Below, piece after piece: positions 8,585 through 17,116 of a stretch of 64,000 nucleotides of DNA. Source of the stretch: Ornithinimicrobium faecis (GTDB lineage Bacteria > Actinomycetota > Actinomycetes > Actinomycetales > Dermatophilaceae). The notes under the pieces were generated by a model. It was not told where the DNA came from, made no database searches, and worked only from the letters and a program-made list of their open reading frames with translations. The translations under genes were made by a program, and so were the position numbers. Position 1 is the first letter of the stretch. The number at the start of each line of letters is the position of its first letter. The stretch is taken from assembly GCF_023923225.1 (NCBI RefSeq), contig NZ_CP099489.1:2976001-3040000 (forward strand), read 5' to 3'.

Positions 8585-10054
8585 TCAGTAGCGGTAGTGC
8601 TCCGGCTTGAACGGGCCGGAGACGTCCAGACCGAGATACTCGGCCTGCTTCTTGGACAGTTCGGTCAGATCCGCTCCCAGCGCCCCCAGGTGCAGCCGGG
8701 CGACCTCTTCGTCGAGACGCTTGGGCAGCACGTGGACACCGACGGGATAGTCATCCGGGCGGGTGAACAGCTCGATCTGGGCGAGGGTCTGGTTGGCGAA
8801 GGAGTTGGACATCACGAAGCTCGGGTGGCCCGTGGCGTTGCCCAGGTTGAGCAGTCGGCCCTCCGAGAGCACGATGATCGAGCGCTCGTCGCGGGCCGGG
8901 GTCTCACCGTCGGCCTGCTGCGCCGGGAGCGTCCACTCGTGGACCTGCGCCTTGATCTCGGTCTTCTGCACGCCCGGCACCCGGGCCAGCCCGGTCAGGT
9001 CGATCTCGTTGTCGAAGTGGCCAATGTTGCCCACGATCGCCTTGTCCTTCATGGCGAGCAGGTGCTCGGGGCGGATGACGTCGCAGCAGCCGGTCGTGGT
9101 GACAAAGAAGTCCGCGATCCCGACGACGTCCTCGAGCTGGGCGACCTGGAAGCCCTCCATGGCGGCCTGCAGCGCGCAGATCGGGTCGATCTCGGTGACG
9201 ATGACCCGGGCGCCCTGCCCGGCCAGCGCCTCGGCACAGCCCTTGCCCACATCGCCATAGCCGAGCACCACGGCGACCTTGCCCCCGATGAGCGTGTCGG
9301 TGGCCCGGTTGATGCCGTCGATCAGGGAGTGGCGGGTGCCGTACTTGTTGTCGAACTTGGACTTGGTGACCGAGTCATTGACGTTGATCGCCGGGAAGTG
9401 CAGGTCACCGGTCTCGTGCAACTGATAGAGCCGGTGGACACCGGTGGTGGTCTCCTCGGTGACGCCGCGGATGCCGTCGGCGATCGTGGTCCACCGCGTC
9501 GGCGCCGACTCCAGGGTCTCGCGCACGGTGTCGAGGATGACGGTGTATTCCTCGCTGTCCTCCTCGGACGCGGTCGGGACGGCGCCGGCCTGCTCCCACT
9601 TGCGGCCGTTGAGCACGAGCAGCGTGGCGTCCCCGCCGTCGTCCAGGATCATGTTCGGGCCCTCATCGCCGGGCCAGTCCAGGATCTGCGTGGTGCACCA
9701 CCAGTATTCCGGCAGCGTCTCGCCCTTCCAGGCGAAGACCGGGACACCCTGCAGGTCCTCCGGTGTGCCGTCGACGCCGACCACGACGGCGGCAGCAGCC
9801 TCGTCCTGGGTGGAGAAGATGTTGCAGGAGGCCCAGCGGACCGTGGCACCCAGAGCGACCAGCGTCTCGATCAGCACGGCGGTCTGGACCGTCATGTGCA
9901 GCGAACCCGCGATCCGCGCCCCGGCCAACGGCTGGCTGGAGGCAAAGCGCTCGCGCAGGGCCATCAGCCCGGGCATCTCGTGCTCGGCCAGACGGATCTG
10001 GTGTCGCCCCGCTGTCGCGAGGGACAGGTCCTTGACCTTGTAGTCGAACGTCAT
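8585..10054 (-). CDS. ahcY: Adenosylhomocysteinase
   Basis: The 489-residue enzyme hydrolyses S-adenosylhomocysteine to adenosine and homocysteine, removing the product inhibitor of methyltransferases. Visible signatures are [13 protein letters not shown], the NAD-binding loop [13 protein letters not shown], the catalytic [12 protein letters not shown] region, and the C-terminal PFKPEHYRY. An insertion around residues 160-200 is typical of the actinobacterial and plant-type enzymes. ATG at 10054 with a weak GGAG nine bases upstream. It is first in the ahcY-mtrAB-lpqB-comF run and is preceded by a structured leader of about 105 bases. Confidence 0.97.
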   Translation of the reverse strand: MTFDYKVKDLSLATAGRHQIRLAEHEMPGLMALRERFASSQPLAGARIAGSLHMTVQTAVLIETLVALGATVRWASCNIFSTQDEAAAAVVVGVDGTPEDLQGVPVFAWKGETLPEYWWCTTQILDWPGDEGPNMILDDGGDATLLVLNGRKWEQAGAVPTASEEDSEEYTVILDTVRETLESAPTRWTTIADGIRGVTEETTTGVHRLYQLHETGDLHFPAINVNDSVTKSKFDNKYGTRHSLIDGINRATDTLIGGKVAVVLGYGDVGKGCAEALAGQGARVIVTEIDPICALQAAMEGFQVAQLEDVVGIADFFVTTTGCCDVIRPEHLLAMKDKAIVGNIGHFDNEIDLTGLARVPGVQKTEIKAQVHEWTLPAQQADGETPARDERSIIVLSEGRLLNLGNATGHPSFVMSNSFANQTLAQIELFTRPDDYPVGVHVLPKRLDEEVARLHLGALGADLTELSKKQAEYLGLDVSGPFKPEHYRY

Positions 10055-10097
10055 CGTCAGGTGCTCCGTCAGGTTGCAGGGTCGAACTGGTCACGGT

Positions 10098-10116
10098 CAC
10101 GGCGCTGTATGCCGTG
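10098..10116 (-). other. Hairpin in ahcY leader (1)
   Basis: A 6-bp stem (CACGGC/GCCGTG) closes a 7-base loop in the predicted 5' untranslated region of ahcY. It contains one copy of the CGGCATAC octamer. Confidence 0.4.
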
Positions 10117-10130
10117 GGCTCGAGACAGTG

Positions 10131-10144
10131 CATGGCTCACCATG
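10131..10144 (-). other. Hairpin in ahcY leader (2)
   Basis: CATGG-tgag-CCATG on the minus strand forms a short perfect stem-loop near the predicted 5' end of the ahcY transcript. Confidence 0.35.
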
Positions 10145-10165
10145 GCCCCGTCCCGAGTCCGCACC

Positions 10166-10171
10166 ATCCTA
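10166..10171 (-). promoter_or_regulatory. Predicted -10 (TAGGAT), ahcY
   Basis: TAGGAT on the minus strand lies after the mtr stop. It would start an ahcY transcript near 10159 with a leader of about 105 bases. No convincing -35 element is seen. Confidence 0.4.
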
Positions 10172-10246
10172 CGTTCTCTGCCGGGATTGACCCCCTCAGC
10201 GCGGCCGGGCCTCGTCTGTGCACCCACCGCCCCGACGACGGGAGCG

Positions 10247-11632
10247 TCAGACACCCAGCAGGGCGTTCTCCACCACCTCGGCCAGCGCGGGGTGGATCCA
10301 GAACTGGCCCCGGGCCACGGTGTGGGCGTCCTGGCCGAACGCCATCGCCTGGACGATGGGTTGGATCAGCGACGATGCCTGCGGCCCCATCAGGTGGGCA
10401 CCGAGGATCAGACCCGTGCCGCGGTCCGCGATCACCTTGGCGACGCTGGTGGTGTCCTCCATCGCCCAGCCGTAGGCCGTGTCGCCATAGTGCTGGACCT
10501 TCACGCTGACGTCGTGGCCCGCGTCCCGCGCCTCCTGCTCGGTGAGCCCGATCATGGCGATCTGCGGGTGGCTGAAGACGGCCATGGGCACGTTGGTGTG
10601 CACGAACGACTGCAGGTCCTCGGGGTGCACCAGGTTGTGGGCGACGACCCGGGCCTCGTGGTTGGCCAGGTGCTTGAGCTGGTGGGGTGCGCTGATGTCG
10701 CCGAGTGCCCAGACGCCGTCGGTGCTCGTGCGGCCGTGCTCGTCGACCACCACTCGGCCGTCGGGGCGCAGTTCCACACCAGCCACGTCCAGGCCCATGC
10801 CGTCGCTGTTGGGCCGGCGGCCCGTCGCGACGAGCAGCACGTCAACATCAAGCGGGTCGCCGTCGCTGAGCTCCAGCCGCACGCCGGACTCGGTCGAGGA
10901 GGCACCGGTGACCTCGGTGTTGACCCGCAGATCCCAGTGTCGTGCGACCTCCTGGGTGAACAGTTCGCTGACCTCGGAGTCCAGCCGGTGCAGGAGCCGC
11001 TCGCTGCGCTGCAGCTGGGTGACCTGCACCCCGAGCGCCGAGAAGACGTGGGCGAACTCCGCGCCGATCACGCCGCCACCGATGATCGCCATCGATCGCG
11101 GAAGGTCGTCGAGTCGCATGACCGTGTCGGAGGTCTCGTAGGGCACTCCCGCCGCCTCGATCACCGGTGGGGCGGTGGCCCTGCTGCCGGTCGCGATCAC
11201 GACCTGGTCGCCGGTGATCCGGTGCCGCTCCCCCACGGCGTGCTCTCCGCCGGGCGTGGTGATCTCGATCTCGACCTCCCGAGCACCGACGAAGGTGGCG
11301 TGACCGAGATAGGCGGTGGTGTTGGGTCCGGTGACGCGATAGTCCCGGCCACCGTCGGCGATCGGGTCGATCCGTCCGAAGATCCGGTCGCGGATGTCGC
11401 GCCAGCGCACCCCGTCCAGGGTCGCGTCCACCCCATAGCGGGCGGACTCCCGGATCGTGGTGGCGACGTCTGCGGCGTAGACGAACATCTTGGTCGGGAT
11501 GCACCCGACGTTGAGGCAGGTGCCCCCGAAGGTGCCGCGCTCGATCACGGCGACCTTCTTGTCCGCGAAGTCCTCGGTGACCAGCGAGTTGCCCGAGCCG
11601 GTGCCGATGATGATCAGGTCGTAGTCAGCCAC
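10247..11632 (-). CDS. mtr: Mycothione reductase
   Basis: The 461-residue flavoprotein of the pyridine nucleotide-disulfide reductase family reduces mycothiol disulfide with NADPH, keeping the actinobacterial thiol buffer reduced. It has an N-terminal FAD motif (IIGTGSGNS), the redox-active disulfide GGTCLNVGCIPTKMF, a second dinucleotide fold (AIIGGGVIGAEFAHV), the second FAD contact WALGDIS, and a C-terminal catalytic His in FWIHPALAEV. The MFVYAA sequence after the disulfide and the length fit mycothione reductase rather than lipoamide dehydrogenase. GTG start, predicted leaderless. It indicates that the host makes mycothiol. Confidence 0.93.
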   Translation of the reverse strand: MADYDLIIIGTGSGNSLVTEDFADKKVAVIERGTFGGTCLNVGCIPTKMFVYAADVATTIRESARYGVDATLDGVRWRDIRDRIFGRIDPIADGGRDYRVTGPNTTAYLGHATFVGAREVEIEITTPGGEHAVGERHRITGDQVVIATGSRATAPPVIEAAGVPYETSDTVMRLDDLPRSMAIIGGGVIGAEFAHVFSALGVQVTQLQRSERLLHRLDSEVSELFTQEVARHWDLRVNTEVTGASSTESGVRLELSDGDPLDVDVLLVATGRRPNSDGMGLDVAGVELRPDGRVVVDEHGRTSTDGVWALGDISAPHQLKHLANHEARVVAHNLVHPEDLQSFVHTNVPMAVFSHPQIAMIGLTEQEARDAGHDVSVKVQHYGDTAYGWAMEDTTSVAKVIADRGTGLILGAHLMGPQASSLIQPIVQAMAFGQDAHTVARGQFWIHPALAEVVENALLGV

Positions 11633-11638
11633 GCCGAC

Positions 11639-11644
11639 AGACTA
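11639..11644 (-). promoter_or_regulatory. Predicted -10 (TAGTCT), mtr
   Basis: TAGTCT lies exactly 6 bases before the GTG at 11632, with no Shine-Dalgarno sequence. Confidence 0.55.
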
Positions 11645-11645
11645 C

Positions 11646-11664
11646 GTTCCGGCCCGACCGGAAC
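11646..11664 (-). terminator. Stem-loop after kynU
   Basis: GTTCCGG and CCGGAAC form a perfect 7-bp stem around a 5-base loop, 10 bases after the kynU stop and just before the mtr -10 element. It probably ends the kynA-kynU transcript. Confidence 0.55.
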
Positions 11665-11674
11665 AGCATCCACG

Positions 11675-12934
11675 TCAGGAGATCAGGTCGCGCACCGCCT
11701 GCAGTCCGGACACGACCTCGGCGAAACTGGTCGAGAGCGGCGCCAGGCCGAGCCGCAACCCATCCGGTGCACGGAAGTCCGGGATCACCCCCTGCTCCCA
11801 CAACCGGGCGTTGACCTCGGCAAAGTCGTGCCGCCGGATCGTGAGGTGGCCCCCGCGCTGCTCGTGCGCTCGCGGCGAGGCGATCGTCACGCCCAGCTCG
11901 GCCGGCCAGGACGCGACGATGTCCCAGGCCAGGTCGGTCAGGGCGAGGGACTTGGTGCGCACCGCGTCGATCCCGGCCTCGGCGAGCAGGGCCACGGACA
12001 GCCGCAGCGGCACCATCGCGACCACGGGCGGCGTGCCGCTGACCAGCGAGCGGATCCCGGGGGCAGGCTCATAGCCCGGCCCCATCAGGAACGGGTCGCG
12101 GCGCCCCATCCACCCCTGGATCGGCTGCCGCACCGTCGTGTGGTGTCGCTGCGCGAGATAGGCGAACGCCGGAGAGCCGGGCCCGCCGTTGAGATATTTG
12201 TAGGTGCAGCCGACAGCAGCGTCGACGTCCCAGGCGTCCAGGTGGACCGGCACCGAGCCCGCCGAGTGACACAGGTCCCACAGCACGAGGGCGCCGGCCG
12301 CGTGCACCCGTTGGGTGATGGCGGCCGCGTCCGCGAGATAGCCCGAGCGATAGGCCACATGGCTGATCAGCACCACGGCGGTGCGCTCACTCACGACCTC
12401 CGCAACCTGCTCCTCAGTGACCCCGGATGCCGGGTCGGCCTCGATCCAGACCAGCTCCATCCCCCGCTCGGCCGCCACGCCCTCTGCCACATAACGATCG
12501 GTCGGGAAGTTGTCGGTGTCGAGCACGATCTGGGTCCGGGCGGGGTCGGCGCGCACCTGCGCGTCGGCGAGCGCGCGCAGCATCTTGTAGAGCAGGACGG
12601 TGGTCGAGTCGGCCACCACGGTCTGTCCTGGCGCCGCGCCCAGGGCCGCGGTGGCCACCAGGTCACCGGTCTCCTCGGGCCACCGCATCCACGCCTCGTC
12701 CCAGCTGCGGATCAGGCGTGTGCCCCAGCCCTGCTCGACGAAGCGGGCCAGCTCCTGGGCGGTGCCACGCACGGGGCGGCCCAGGGAGTTGCCGTCGAAA
12801 TAGGCCGTGACGCCCTCGGCCGGCTCGAATCGGTCGACGAAGGCGGCGAGCGGGTCGGCCGCGTCCAGCTCGGCAGCCACCGCGACCCAGTCGGTCCCGG
12901 TCGCCGCAACGTCCGTCGTGGGCTGGTCAGTCAT
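11675..12934 (-). CDS. kynU: Kynureninase
   Basis: The 419-residue PLP enzyme cleaves kynurenine to anthranilate and alanine. Family signatures are YFDGNSLGRP at the N-terminus, LLYKMLRA, HVAYRSG, WDLCHSAGS, and the PLP-lysine segment GCTYKYLNGGPG; the C-terminus has FRAPDGLRLGLAPL. The ATG at 12934 overlaps the kynA stop by 8 bases, so the two genes are translationally coupled. A longer frame to 12982 would run further into kynA and adds no conserved residues. No kynurenine formamidase (kynB) is present in the window, so the intermediate step must be done elsewhere or spontaneously. Confidence 0.95.
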   Translation of the reverse strand: MTDQPTTDVAATGTDWVAVAAELDAADPLAAFVDRFEPAEGVTAYFDGNSLGRPVRGTAQELARFVEQGWGTRLIRSWDEAWMRWPEETGDLVATAALGAAPGQTVVADSTTVLLYKMLRALADAQVRADPARTQIVLDTDNFPTDRYVAEGVAAERGMELVWIEADPASGVTEEQVAEVVSERTAVVLISHVAYRSGYLADAAAITQRVHAAGALVLWDLCHSAGSVPVHLDAWDVDAAVGCTYKYLNGGPGSPAFAYLAQRHHTTVRQPIQGWMGRRDPFLMGPGYEPAPGIRSLVSGTPPVVAMVPLRLSVALLAEAGIDAVRTKSLALTDLAWDIVASWPAELGVTIASPRAHEQRGGHLTIRRHDFAEVNARLWEQGVIPDFRAPDGLRLGLAPLSTSFAEVVSGLQAVRDLIS

Positions 12935-13871
12935 GGTGATAGCCCTCCGGCTCGACGTCCTGGATCCGGGACCTGACGGCATACAGCTCGGGGAAGAAGG
13001 TCAGGTCCAGCGCCCGCCGCAGGAAGGGCACGCCCGAGGAGCCGCCGGTCCCCCGCTTGGAGCCGATGATCCGCTCGACGGTCTTGAGGTGCCGGAAGCG
13101 CCAGAACTGGAAGTTGTCCTCGACGTCGACCAGCTCCTCGCACAACTCGTAGACCCCCCAGTGCTCCTGCGGGGCGGCATAGACCTGCACCAGCAGCTCC
13201 ACCAGCCCCTCGCTCTCCTGGTGCGGCTTCGACCAGTCCCGGTCGAGCAGTTCGGCGGGCACCGCATACCCCTGCCGGCCCAACCAGGCCAGCACCTCGT
13301 CATACAGGCTGGGTTCGTGCAGCAGGGTGGCCAGCTCGTCATGCACCGCCTGATCGTGCTCGAAGACGCGCAGCATCTCGGCGTTCTTGTTGCCGAGCAG
13401 GAACTCCACCGACCGGTACTGCCAGGACTGGAAGCCCGAGCCGGTCGCCAGGAACGAGCGAAACTCCGCATACTCGCTCGGCGTCAGGGTGGCCAGGACC
13501 GTCCACTGCTCGGTCAGGACCGTCTGGATGTGCTTGACCCGCGCCAGGCGCTTGAGCGCTGGCTTCGGCTCGTCAGCACGGATCAGGTCCCGGGCCGAGC
13601 GCAGCTCGTGCATCATCAGTTTCAGCCACAGCTCACTGGTCTGGTGCTGGATGATGAACAGCATCTCGTCGTGCCGGGTGGGCACCGACCGGGGGTGCTG
13701 GGCGGACAGGACACGGTCGAGGTCGAGATACTCGCCATAGGACAGGTTGCGGGTGAAGTCCCGCTCGATGCCCTCCTCGAGCTGCCGTTCAGCCGTATGC
13801 CGTGGTGCCGGTTGGTCGGACCTGCTGGCCTGGTCGGGGGCGGGTTGAGCTGGGGCGACCTCGTCGGACAC
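12927..13871 (-). CDS. kynA: Tryptophan 2,3-dioxygenase
   Basis: The 314-residue haem dioxygenase opens the indole ring of tryptophan to give N-formylkynurenine. Signatures are LSYGEYLDLD, DEMLFIIQHQTSELWLKL (substrate-binding region), GFQSWQYRSVEFLLGN, FRHLKTVERIIG and the GTGGSSGVPFLR loop. I choose the GTG at 13871 because GGAGG lies 5 bases upstream; the ATG at 13883 has no ribosome site and in fact forms part of it. The N-terminal 40 residues are Pro/Gln-rich and not conserved. kynU follows with an 8-base overlap. Confidence 0.95.
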   Translation of the reverse strand: MSDEVAPAQPAPDQASRSDQPAPRHTAERQLEEGIERDFTRNLSYGEYLDLDRVLSAQHPRSVPTRHDEMLFIIQHQTSELWLKLMMHELRSARDLIRADEPKPALKRLARVKHIQTVLTEQWTVLATLTPSEYAEFRSFLATGSGFQSWQYRSVEFLLGNKNAEMLRVFEHDQAVHDELATLLHEPSLYDEVLAWLGRQGYAVPAELLDRDWSKPHQESEGLVELLVQVYAAPQEHWGVYELCEELVDVEDNFQFWRFRHLKTVERIIGSKRGTGGSSGVPFLRRALDLTFFPELYAVRSRIQDVEPEGYHHD

Positions 13872-13900
13872 GCGAACCTCCATGTTGGCGTTGGGCTCTC

Positions 13901-13906
13901 ACGGTA
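13901..13906 (-). promoter_or_regulatory. Possible -10 (TACCGT), kynAU
   Basis: TACCGT on the minus strand would give a leader of about 24 bases containing the GGAGG site of kynA. No clear -35 is seen. Confidence 0.3.
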
Positions 13907-14048
13907 TCTCGGCGCCCGTGCGCGAGAAGTTCCGGACCCGTTCTCCCATGGTCGGAGGTGTCCGCGCCCTGGGTCGTAGTGGGTGCCCCACCAGGTCGGG
14001 ACCACGGTCCGATGCTGCAGACCCCACCTGCGACGGAGGCTGGACAGC

Positions 14049-14762
14049 ATGAACACACCAGTCCTCACAGGCCAGTCCGTGGCCAAGACCTACGGACCCA
14101 CCGTCGCCCTCGCCGGGGTGTCCCTGGAACTCGCGGCGGCCGAGTCGGTCGCCGTCATGGGAGCCTCGGGCTCGGGCAAGACCACCCTCCTGCACTGCCT
14201 CGCCGGGATCATCACCCCCGACGCCGGTGCCATCACGCTGCACACCCCGCACGGTGCCCAACGCATCGACGGCCTGGACGCCGAAGGGCGAGCAACGTTG
14301 CGCCGCAAGCACTATGGGTTCGTCTTCCAGCAGGGCCTGCTCCTGCCCGAGTTGACCGCCGTGGAGAACGTCGCCCTCCCCCTGCTGTTGGACGGCACCG
14401 ACCGCCGCGCCGCCGAGGCCGAGGCGACCCACTGGCTGCACGTGCTCGGTCTGGCCGGCATGGAGGAGCGTCGCCCGGGCCAGCTCTCCGGTGGGCAGCA
14501 GCAGCGCGTCGCCGTGGCCCGCGCGCAGGTCGGGGCACCCGCGGTGGTCTTCGCCGACGAGCCGACCGGTGCCCTGGACTCACGCACCTCCGCGCAGGTG
14601 ATGCAGGCGCTCCTGCAGACCACCACCGGCGCTGGGCGCAGCCTGGTCGTGGTCACCCACGACGAGCAGGTCGCCGCCGCCTGTCACCGGGTGCTGCACC
14701 TCAGCGACGGCCGGATCGTCCGGGAGCACCGCAACGCCACGGCGACGCGGGTGGCCTCATGA
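14049..14762 (+). CDS. ABC transporter ATP-binding protein, LolD/MacB-like
   Basis: The 237-residue ATPase has Walker A GASGSGKTTL, a Q-loop at FVFQQGLLLPE, the signature LSGGQQQRVAVARAQ, Walker B VVFADEPTGALDS and the switch His in VVVTHDEQVA. FADEPTGALDS is characteristic of the MacB/LolD/FtsE branch that works with FtsX-type permeases. ATG at 14049 with GACGGAGG 8-13 bases upstream; the frame extends further upstream without family sequence. The stop overlaps the permease ATG (ATGA). Substrate unknown. Confidence 0.92.
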   Translation: MNTPVLTGQSVAKTYGPTVALAGVSLELAAAESVAVMGASGSGKTTLLHCLAGIITPDAGAITLHTPHGAQRIDGLDAEGRATLRRKHYGFVFQQGLLLPELTAVENVALPLLLDGTDRRAAEAEATHWLHVLGLAGMEERRPGQLSGGQQQRVAVARAQVGAPAVVFADEPTGALDSRTSAQVMQALLQTTTGAGRSLVVVTHDEQVAAACHRVLHLSDGRIVREHRNATATRVAS

Positions 14763-16102
14763 GGACCGCGAGCCAACTGACCTTCCTGCTGCTGCGGCGG
14801 GGCACCGACACCAGCCGTGCCTCCCCGCTGCTCCCCGTGGCGGCGTTTGCCGTCGTGACGGCCCTCGCCCTCACCGTCCTGGGCGGAGCCCGCTTCTTCT
14901 TCACCATCGAGGGCGACCTGGGCGTGTTCTACCAGTCGCTCGCCGCGCTGGCCGTCACGCTCCTGCTGATCCCGCTGCTCACGCTCTGCGGGTCCGCGGC
15001 CCGCCTGTCCGCGCGCCGCCGCGACCAGCACCTGTCCACGCTGCGCCTGCTCGGCGCGCCCACCCGCACCCTGACGTCGATGACGGTCCTGGAGTCCATG
15101 CTCCTGGCCGCGGGCGGAACCGTGCTCGGCGTGCTGGGACACCTGGCCCTGGCACCCCTGCTCGGGCTGCTGGTGTTTCACGGTGAGCGGCTCGGAGCCG
15201 GCAACATCCTGCTCGGCCCGGTCGGCACCGCCCTGTGCGGTCTCGCTCTGCTGGCCCTGGCTGCCGTGAGCTCGCTCCTCGGACTGCGCGGCGTGGTGGT
15301 CTCCCCCCTCGGTGTGCGGACCCGTCAGGCAGCCCCCAGCATGAGCCTGGCCCGCGTCGCCGGCATCATGCTCGCGCTCGGAGCGGGCTTCCTCGCCAGC
15401 CGGGCGATGAAGATCGACCAGGGGGTGGTGGCCACAGTGATCAGCATGATGGTCACCTTCGGGCTCACCATGGCCGTGCTCAACCTGGTCGGCCCGTGGC
15501 TGCTCGGTGTCGTCGCGCGGCTGCAGCTGCGCCGGGCGGGTGGGCGCCACGTCGCGGAACGCTTGATCGCTGCCCGAACCGTCCTGGACTCGCCCAAGGC
15601 CGCCTGGCGGCAGGTCAGCGGGGTGGCCCTGACCTCCTTCATCGCGGTCTTCGCCGGGGTCGGTCTGGCGGTCACCAACACCATGTCCGGAGCCGGTGGA
15701 TCGAGCCGCGAGGACAAGCTCCTGCTGGCCGACCTGGGCACCGGCATCGCCCTGACCCTGGGGATCTCGTTTGTCACGGTCGCCGCCTCCGTGGCCGTCA
15801 ACCAGGCCGCCGACATCCTCGACCGCCGCGAGCTGTTCGCCAGCCTGGACCGGATGGGCATGCCCCTGGCCGGGATGGACCGGGCCCGACGTCGCGCCGT
15901 CATGTTCCCCCTCCAGGTGGTCTCCCTGGGCTCCGCGCTGGCCGCTGCCCTGCTGATCTTCCCGCTCTCCGGTCTGGCACTGCTCACCGACCCACTGTCC
16001 CTGGTCAGCACCGCCGCCCTCCTTGCCGCGGGGATCGCCCTGGTCTGGCTGACCCTGCTGGCGACCTCACCGATGCTGTCCCGGGTGGCCCGCGGGAGCT
16101 GA
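14759..16102 (+). CDS. FtsX-like ABC permease
   Basis: The 447-residue membrane protein starts at an ATG overlapping the ATPase stop. A helix at about 24-45 is followed by an extracytoplasmic segment and three helices (about 65-90, 115-140, 160-185), then a second FtsX-like module with helices around 200-215, 220-245, 285-305, 325-345, 380-400 and 410-435. The duplicated arrangement fits a self-contained antimicrobial-peptide or lipid exporter permease. The helix pattern and partner support transporter assignment; the cargo cannot be inferred. Frames to the left of 14759 are shadows of the ATPase. Confidence 0.85.
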   Translation: MRTASQLTFLLLRRGTDTSRASPLLPVAAFAVVTALALTVLGGARFFFTIEGDLGVFYQSLAALAVTLLLIPLLTLCGSAARLSARRRDQHLSTLRLLGAPTRTLTSMTVLESMLLAAGGTVLGVLGHLALAPLLGLLVFHGERLGAGNILLGPVGTALCGLALLALAAVSSLLGLRGVVVSPLGVRTRQAAPSMSLARVAGIMLALGAGFLASRAMKIDQGVVATVISMMVTFGLTMAVLNLVGPWLLGVVARLQLRRAGGRHVAERLIAARTVLDSPKAAWRQVSGVALTSFIAVFAGVGLAVTNTMSGAGGSSREDKLLLADLGTGIALTLGISFVTVAASVAVNQAADILDRRELFASLDRMGMPLAGMDRARRRAVMFPLQVVSLGSALAAALLIFPLSGLALLTDPLSLVSTAALLAAGIALVWLTLLATSPMLSRVARGS

Positions 16103-16173
16103 CCCGCTCCAGCGCCTCTGCGGGTCACGACCCCTCGCCAGAGGTCGCCCGGCAGCCAGGACCTGCGCCACGG

Positions 16174-16179
16174 CATACT
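16174..16179 (+). promoter_or_regulatory. Possible -10 (CATACT), amidohydrolase
   Basis: CATACT lies 7 bases before the GTG at 16187 and overlaps a CGGCATAC octamer (16171-16178). The first base departs from TANNNT. Confidence 0.35.
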
Positions 16180-16186
16180 CAGGGTT

Positions 16187-17116
16187 GTGCCGACCGACAC
16201 CACACCCGACCAGCAGGGGCCCGCGACCGATGCGGAGGTGGCCGACTGGGTCGCTGGGCTCGGCCTGCCCGGCCTCGCCGACATCCACGTGCACTTCCTC
16301 CCCGAGCGGGTCCTGGCCAAGGTGTGGGACTACTTCGACACCCACGGCTGGTCCGAGGCCGGCGATTGGCCGATCCACTATCGGCTGCCCGAGGAGGAGC
16401 GTCTGGCTGTCGTCAGGTCACTGGGGCTGGCTGCCATCCCGGCCCTGACCTATGCGCACAAGCCCGGCATGGCCGCATGGCTCAACGCCTGGTGCGCCGA
16501 CTTCGCGGAGCGGGTGCCGGAGGCCGTGCTCTCGGGCACCTTCTTTCCCGAGCCCGAGGCCGCTGACTACGTCCCCGAGGCGCTGGAGCGGGGCGTGCGG
16601 CTCTTCAAGGCGCATGTCACGGTCGGCAACTTCGACCCCACCGACCCGCTGCTTGACCCCGTGTGGTCCGCGGTGCAGGACGCGGGCACCCCGGTCGTCC
16701 TGCACGCCGGCTCTGGCCCCCACCCCGGACAGCACACTGGCTCCGAGCCGGTGGCCGCGCTGCTGCGCCGGTTCCCACGGCTGGTCCTGGTCATCGCCCA
16801 TCTCGGGATGCCCGAGCACGACGAGTTCGCCGACCTGGCAGAGCAGCACGCCGGGGTGCACCTGGACACCACGATGGCCGGGACGGACTATGTCCAGGCC
16901 AGGTCTCCCCTGCCCACCGGCTATCTGTCCCGGCTGCGAGACCTGCAGGACAAGATCGTGCTCGGTGCGGATTTCCCGAACATCCCCTATCCCTATGCCC
17001 ACCAGCTGCAGGCGCTGGCACGCTGGGACCTGGGGGACGACTGGCTCCGTGATGTGCTGTGGCACAACGGTGCCCGGCTGATGGGGCTGGACCAGAGCGG
17101 GCGAGGGACACCATGA
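16187..17116 (+). CDS. Amidohydrolase-2 family metal-dependent hydrolase
   Basis: The 309-residue TIM-barrel protein has the metal motif DIHVHF (residues 32-37), a HAGSG segment near 180, HLGMPEH near 205 and GADFPNIPY near 265, which fit the PF04909 group (relatives of ACMSD and related decarboxylases/hydrolases). GTG start, probably leaderless. The stop overlaps the next ATG by 4 bases. The substrate is unknown. Its closeness to kynAU is suggestive because ACMSD acts in kynurenine catabolism, but kynU yields anthranilate and the genes are on opposite strands, so I do not assign a pathway. Confidence 0.85.
   Translation: MPTDTTPDQQGPATDAEVADWVAGLGLPGLADIHVHFLPERVLAKVWDYFDTHGWSEAGDWPIHYRLPEEERLAVVRSLGLAAIPALTYAHKPGMAAWLNAWCADFAERVPEAVLSGTFFPEPEAADYVPEALERGVRLFKAHVTVGNFDPTDPLLDPVWSAVQDAGTPVVLHAGSGPHPGQHTGSEPVAALLRRFPRLVLVIAHLGMPEHDEFADLAEQHAGVHLDTTMAGTDYVQARSPLPTGYLSRLRDLQDKIVLGADFPNIPYPYAHQLQALARWDLGDDWLRDVLWHNGARLMGLDQSGRGTP

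Noticed and set aside
10055..10246. Known SAH or SAM riboswitch upstream of ahcY
   Set aside because: I could not align the leader with the conserved cores of these classes. I report only the hairpins and leave identity open.
8597..12976. Plus-strand open frame of 1459 codons
   Set aside because: It is antisense to ahcY, mtr and kynU, all of which are certain. The translation is low-complexity and matches no family.
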